DNA from: Streptomyces olivaceoviridis
GTDB taxonomy: Bacteria > Actinomycetota > Actinomycetes > Streptomycetales > Streptomycetaceae
Reading direction: 5' to 3'
Length of the DNA stretch: 64,000 nucleotides
Assembly: GCF_014650115.1 (NCBI RefSeq)
Contig: NZ_BMUI01000001.1
Span: 434,001 to 498,000, forward strand
The notes under the pieces are model-generated. The model made no database searches. It was not told the DNA's origin and saw nothing but the letters and a program-made list of their open reading frames with translations. The translations under genes were made by a program, and so were the position numbers. Below are positions 61,850-64,000 of this stretch, piece after piece. The first letter of the stretch is position 1. Each line of letters starts with the position of its first letter.

Positions 61850-62521
61850 GCTGACCCCGAAGGCCCCGAGCAGCCCCGTCTGCCGTACGGCCACCGAGCC
61901 GTACGGCGTACGCAGCCGCAGCCACGCCCCCGAGGAGAACAGCCCGATGTCGCCCGGCTCGCTGCCGGGCCGCAGGAAGCCCAGTGACCGGGCCGCGTGC
62001 ACGGCCCGTACCGGCAGCCGGGTGCCCGCGATCTGCCGGGACCAGATGTCCTGCCCGATCCGGTCCAGCTCCGCGCGGGTACGGTTCCGCGGCCCCAGTT
62101 CCTCGGTGCGCGAGCGGAATTCGGCCACCGAGGCGGCGACCGTGGCACGCAGCGCGTCGGGCGCCGGCAGCCCCGGCTCGGGCTGCCAGCCGGCGCGCGG
62201 CGGCAGCACCCCGGCCCACGGGGGACCGGTGACCGCGCCGGGGACGGCGGCGGTGGCCGCGCGCTCGTCCACGGACTCCAGGAACTCACCGGCGGAGACG
62301 GTCACGTCGAGGGTGGCGTCGAGCCCGTCCTCGTACGGCTTCGCCAGCCGCACCGCGCGGACGGCCAGCACCTCGAAGGACGGCGGCCGGCCGAAGACGG
62401 CGAGTGCGGTGCCGGCGGCCTGCAACCGCACCGCGGCTCCACGGTCGAAGTGGAGCAGCCGGGAGAGGAAGGCGGCGAGGTCCGCCGCCTCCGTCTCGTC
62501 GGCGAGGTGCAGCACCGTCAT
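61841..62521 (-). CDS. Conserved actinobacterial protein of unknown function
   Basis: 226 residues, soluble, no family recognised. Notable stretches: LAAFLSRLLHFDRGAAVRLQ, VDERAATAAVPGAVTGPPWA, and ELDRIGQDIWSRQIAGTRLP. The C-terminal IGLFSSGAWLRLRTPYGSVA is beta-rich. The start overlaps the thioesterase stop by ATGA, and that gene follows ettA closely, so the three form one operon. The stop codon lies in the first unit of a 24-bp tandem repeat. Confidence 0.78.
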   Translation of the reverse strand: MTVLHLADETEAADLAAFLSRLLHFDRGAAVRLQAAGTALAVFGRPPSFEVLAVRAVRLAKPYEDGLDATLDVTVSAGEFLESVDERAATAAVPGAVTGPPWAGVLPPRAGWQPEPGLPAPDALRATVAASVAEFRSRTEELGPRNRTRAELDRIGQDIWSRQIAGTRLPVRAVHAARSLGFLRPGSEPGDIGLFSSGAWLRLRTPYGSVAVRQTGLLGAFGVSVR

Positions 62522-62961
62522 GCCGCGACGGCCTCCCCTTCGGGATCGGGCTCGGCGTCCGCGGGGCCCTCGGCGGTGTCCGTGTACTCCTGGAGGAACT
62601 CACGCTCTTCCGCGGTGATCCGCCGCGGGCGCTGGGCGTCGAAGTCGAACGGGACGATGACCGTCGACGCCCGTACGTACACGAGATCGCCGTCCTTCAC
62701 CTCGTAGGTGAGGGTGAAGGACGCGGCCTTGATCTCGGTGACCCACAGCTCGATGTCCACCGGCTCGTGCCGGTGGACGAGCTGCCGCTTGTAGTCGATC
62801 TCGTGGCGCGCCACCACGGACCCCTGCTTGAAGTCCTTGTCCGGGCGGAACAGGAAGTCGATCCGGGCTTCCTCCAGGTAGCGCAGGAACACCACGTTGT
62901 TGACGTGGCCGTACGCGTCCATGTCCGCCCAGCGCAACGGGCAGCGGTAGATGTGGCGCAA
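62518..62961 (-). CDS. Acyl-CoA thioesterase, 4HBT hot-dog fold
   Basis: 147 residues. The 4HBT signature RWADMDAYGHVNNVVFLRYL carries the catalytic Asp (MDAYGHVNN) and ends in LEEARIDFLF. It hydrolyses acyl-CoA thioesters; the acyl chain is unknown. The start is TTG 62961, six bases after the ettA stop, with CCGGGG upstream inside ettA. An acidic C-terminal tail (AEGPADAEPDPEGE) is not part of the fold. Confidence 0.9.
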   Translation of the reverse strand: MRHIYRCPLRWADMDAYGHVNNVVFLRYLEEARIDFLFRPDKDFKQGSVVARHEIDYKRQLVHRHEPVDIELWVTEIKAASFTLTYEVKDGDLVYVRASTVIVPFDFDAQRPRRITAEEREFLQEYTDTAEGPADAEPDPEGEAVAA

Positions 62962-62967
62962 GACCGA

Positions 62968-64000
62968 TCAGCCCCGGGTCAGCTTCTTGTAGGTGGCGCG
63001 GTGCGGACGCGCGGCGTCCGGGCCGAGCCGCTCGATCTTGTTCTTCTCGTACGACTCGAAGTTGCCCTCGAACCAGAACCACTTCGACTCACCCTCGTAG
63101 GCGAGGATGTGCGTCGCGACGCGGTCGAGGAACCACCGGTCGTGGGAGACGACGACGGCGCAGCCGGGGAAGTCCAGCAGGGCGTTCTCCAGGCTGGAGA
63201 GCGTCTCGACGTCGAGGTCGTTGGTGGGCTCGTCGAGGAGCAGCAGGTTGCCGCCCTGCTTCAGGGTCAGCGCCAGGTTGAGCCGGTTGCGCTCACCACC
63301 GGAGAGGACACCGGCCGGCTTCTGCTGGTCCGGGCCCTTGAACCCGAAGGCCGACACATACGCCCGGCTCGGCATCTCGACCTGGCCGACGTTGATGTAG
63401 TCGAGCCCGTCGGACACGACCTCCCACAGCGTCTTCTTCGGGTCGATGTTCTCGCGGCTCTGGTCGACGTAGGAGATCTTGACGGTCTCGCCGACCTTGA
63501 TGTCACCGGAGTCCGGCGTCTCCAGGCCCTGGATCATCTTGAAGAGAGTGGTCTTGCCGGCGCCGTTCGGGCCGATGACACCCACGATGCCGTTGCGCGG
63601 CAGCGTGAAGGACAGCCCGTCCACGAGGATCTTCTCGCCGAAGCCCTTGTGCAGGTCGTTGACCTCGACGACGACGTTGCCCAGGCGCGGGCCCGGCGGG
63701 ATCTGGATCTCCTCGAAGTCCAGCTTCCGCATCTTGTCGGCCTCGGCGGCCATCTCCTCGTACCGTGCGAGACGGGCCTTGGACTTGGCCTGCCGCCCCT
63801 TGGCGTTCGACCGCACCCACTCCAGCTCTTCCTTGAGCCGCTTCTGGCGCTTGGCGTCCTTCTGACCCTCGACCTTGAGGCGGGCGGCCTTGGTCTCCAG
63901 GTACTTGGAGTAGTTGCCCTCGTAGCCGTGCAGACGGCCCCGGTCGACCTCGCAGATCCACCCGGCGACGTTGTCCAGGAAGTACCGGTCGTGGGTGACG
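62968..64000 (-). CDS. ettA: Energy-dependent translational throttle protein EttA (ABC-F), N-terminus outside window
   Basis: 344 codons visible. The window contains the end of the first ABC domain (VTHDRYFLDNVAGWICEVDR), the arm/linker (YSKYLETKAARLKVEGQKDA, RQKRLKEELEWVRSNAKGRQ) and the complete second ABC domain with Walker A GPNGAGKTT, signature LSGGERNR, Walker B LLLLDEPTNDLD and H-loop VSHDRWFLD. No TM. EttA binds the ribosomal E site and gates the first elongation step according to ADP/ATP. The sequence SHDRWFLDRVATHILAYEG is typical of EttA rather than other ABC-F groups. Confidence 0.95.
   Translation of the reverse strand, partial: VTHDRYFLDNVAGWICEVDRGRLHGYEGNYSKYLETKAARLKVEGQKDAKRQKRLKEELEWVRSNAKGRQAKSKARLARYEEMAAEADKMRKLDFEEIQIPPGPRLGNVVVEVNDLHKGFGEKILVDGLSFTLPRNGIVGVIGPNGAGKTTLFKMIQGLETPDSGDIKVGETVKISYVDQSRENIDPKKTLWEVVSDGLDYINVGQVEMPSRAYVSAFGFKGPDQQKPAGVLSGGERNRLNLALTLKQGGNLLLLDEPTNDLDVETLSSLENALLDFPGCAVVVSHDRWFLDRVATHILAYEGESKWFWFEGNFESYEKNKIERLGPDAARPHRATYKKLTRG

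Overview
The window reads as a chromosomal segment of a Streptomyces species or a very close relative. GC is very high, with strong G/C bias at third codon positions. GTG starts and ATGA or GTGA start/stop overlaps are common. Typical streptomycete gene families are present: twin-arginine and Sec-secreted proteins, ECF sigma factors, a csn-type chitosan-oligosaccharide locus, a GlnX/GlnH/PknG locus and EttA. I saw no tRNA, rRNA, CRISPR array, transposase or integrase gene. All functions are read from sequence motifs and neighbourhood; no database search was run.

Layout. 1-4.8 kb (minus): a cut-off GT4 glycosyltransferase, a serine DD-peptidase/beta-lactamase-fold hydrolase, a Tat-exported metallophosphoesterase and a NUDIX hydrolase. 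5.0-8.3 kb: a large secreted subtilase. 8.4-12.0 kb (minus): a secreted metzincin with a membrane-anchored partner, then a paralogue pair of membrane-anchored proteins and an ECF sigma factor. A shared ECF-type promoter word lies before the sigma gene and before one paralogue. 12.3-18.1 kb: asd, a DUF1203 protein, pepN, and a UTRA-only protein coupled to a full GntR/UTRA regulator. 18.2-20.6 kb: a repeat-rich small secreted protein, a divergent EamA transporter/MarR pair around a perfect operator-like dyad, and a monooxygenase remnant. 20.7-23.4 kb (minus): a small membrane protein, and malQ behind a repeat-containing 81-residue protein. 23.5-28.1 kb: ECF sigma, zinc anti-sigma, ABC ATPase and two membrane proteins in one coupled operon. 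28.2-32.7 kb: HNH endonuclease, MscS channel, Uma2-type nuclease and small exported proteins.

32.7-39.6 kb is a complete csnR-E-F-G-H-K-type operon: ROK repressor, lipoprotein, two permeases, GH4 glycosidase and sugar kinase. A 15-bp palindrome sits just downstream of a good promoter. An NCS1 permease follows. 41.3-52.2 kb is the most interesting block: a GlnX-like four-TM protein, a GlnH-like binding protein, a coiled-coil protein, a PknG-like kinase with zinc ribbons and a repeat region, a PP2C phosphatase with two zinc ribbons, a VWA protein and an FHA protein with zinc ribbons. Together these could form a ligand-to-kinase-to-FHA signalling circuit with its own phosphatase.

52.2-64.0 kb: a PIMT-like methyltransferase, a group II truncated haemoglobin, two very large FtsX/MacB-type permeases with their ATPase, a conserved unknown protein, a hot-dog thioesterase and the C-terminal part of EttA. 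The permease region carries three separate tandem repeats: a 117-bp unit between the permeases, a 33-bp unit inside the second permease, and a 24-bp unit that includes the stop codon of the converging gene.
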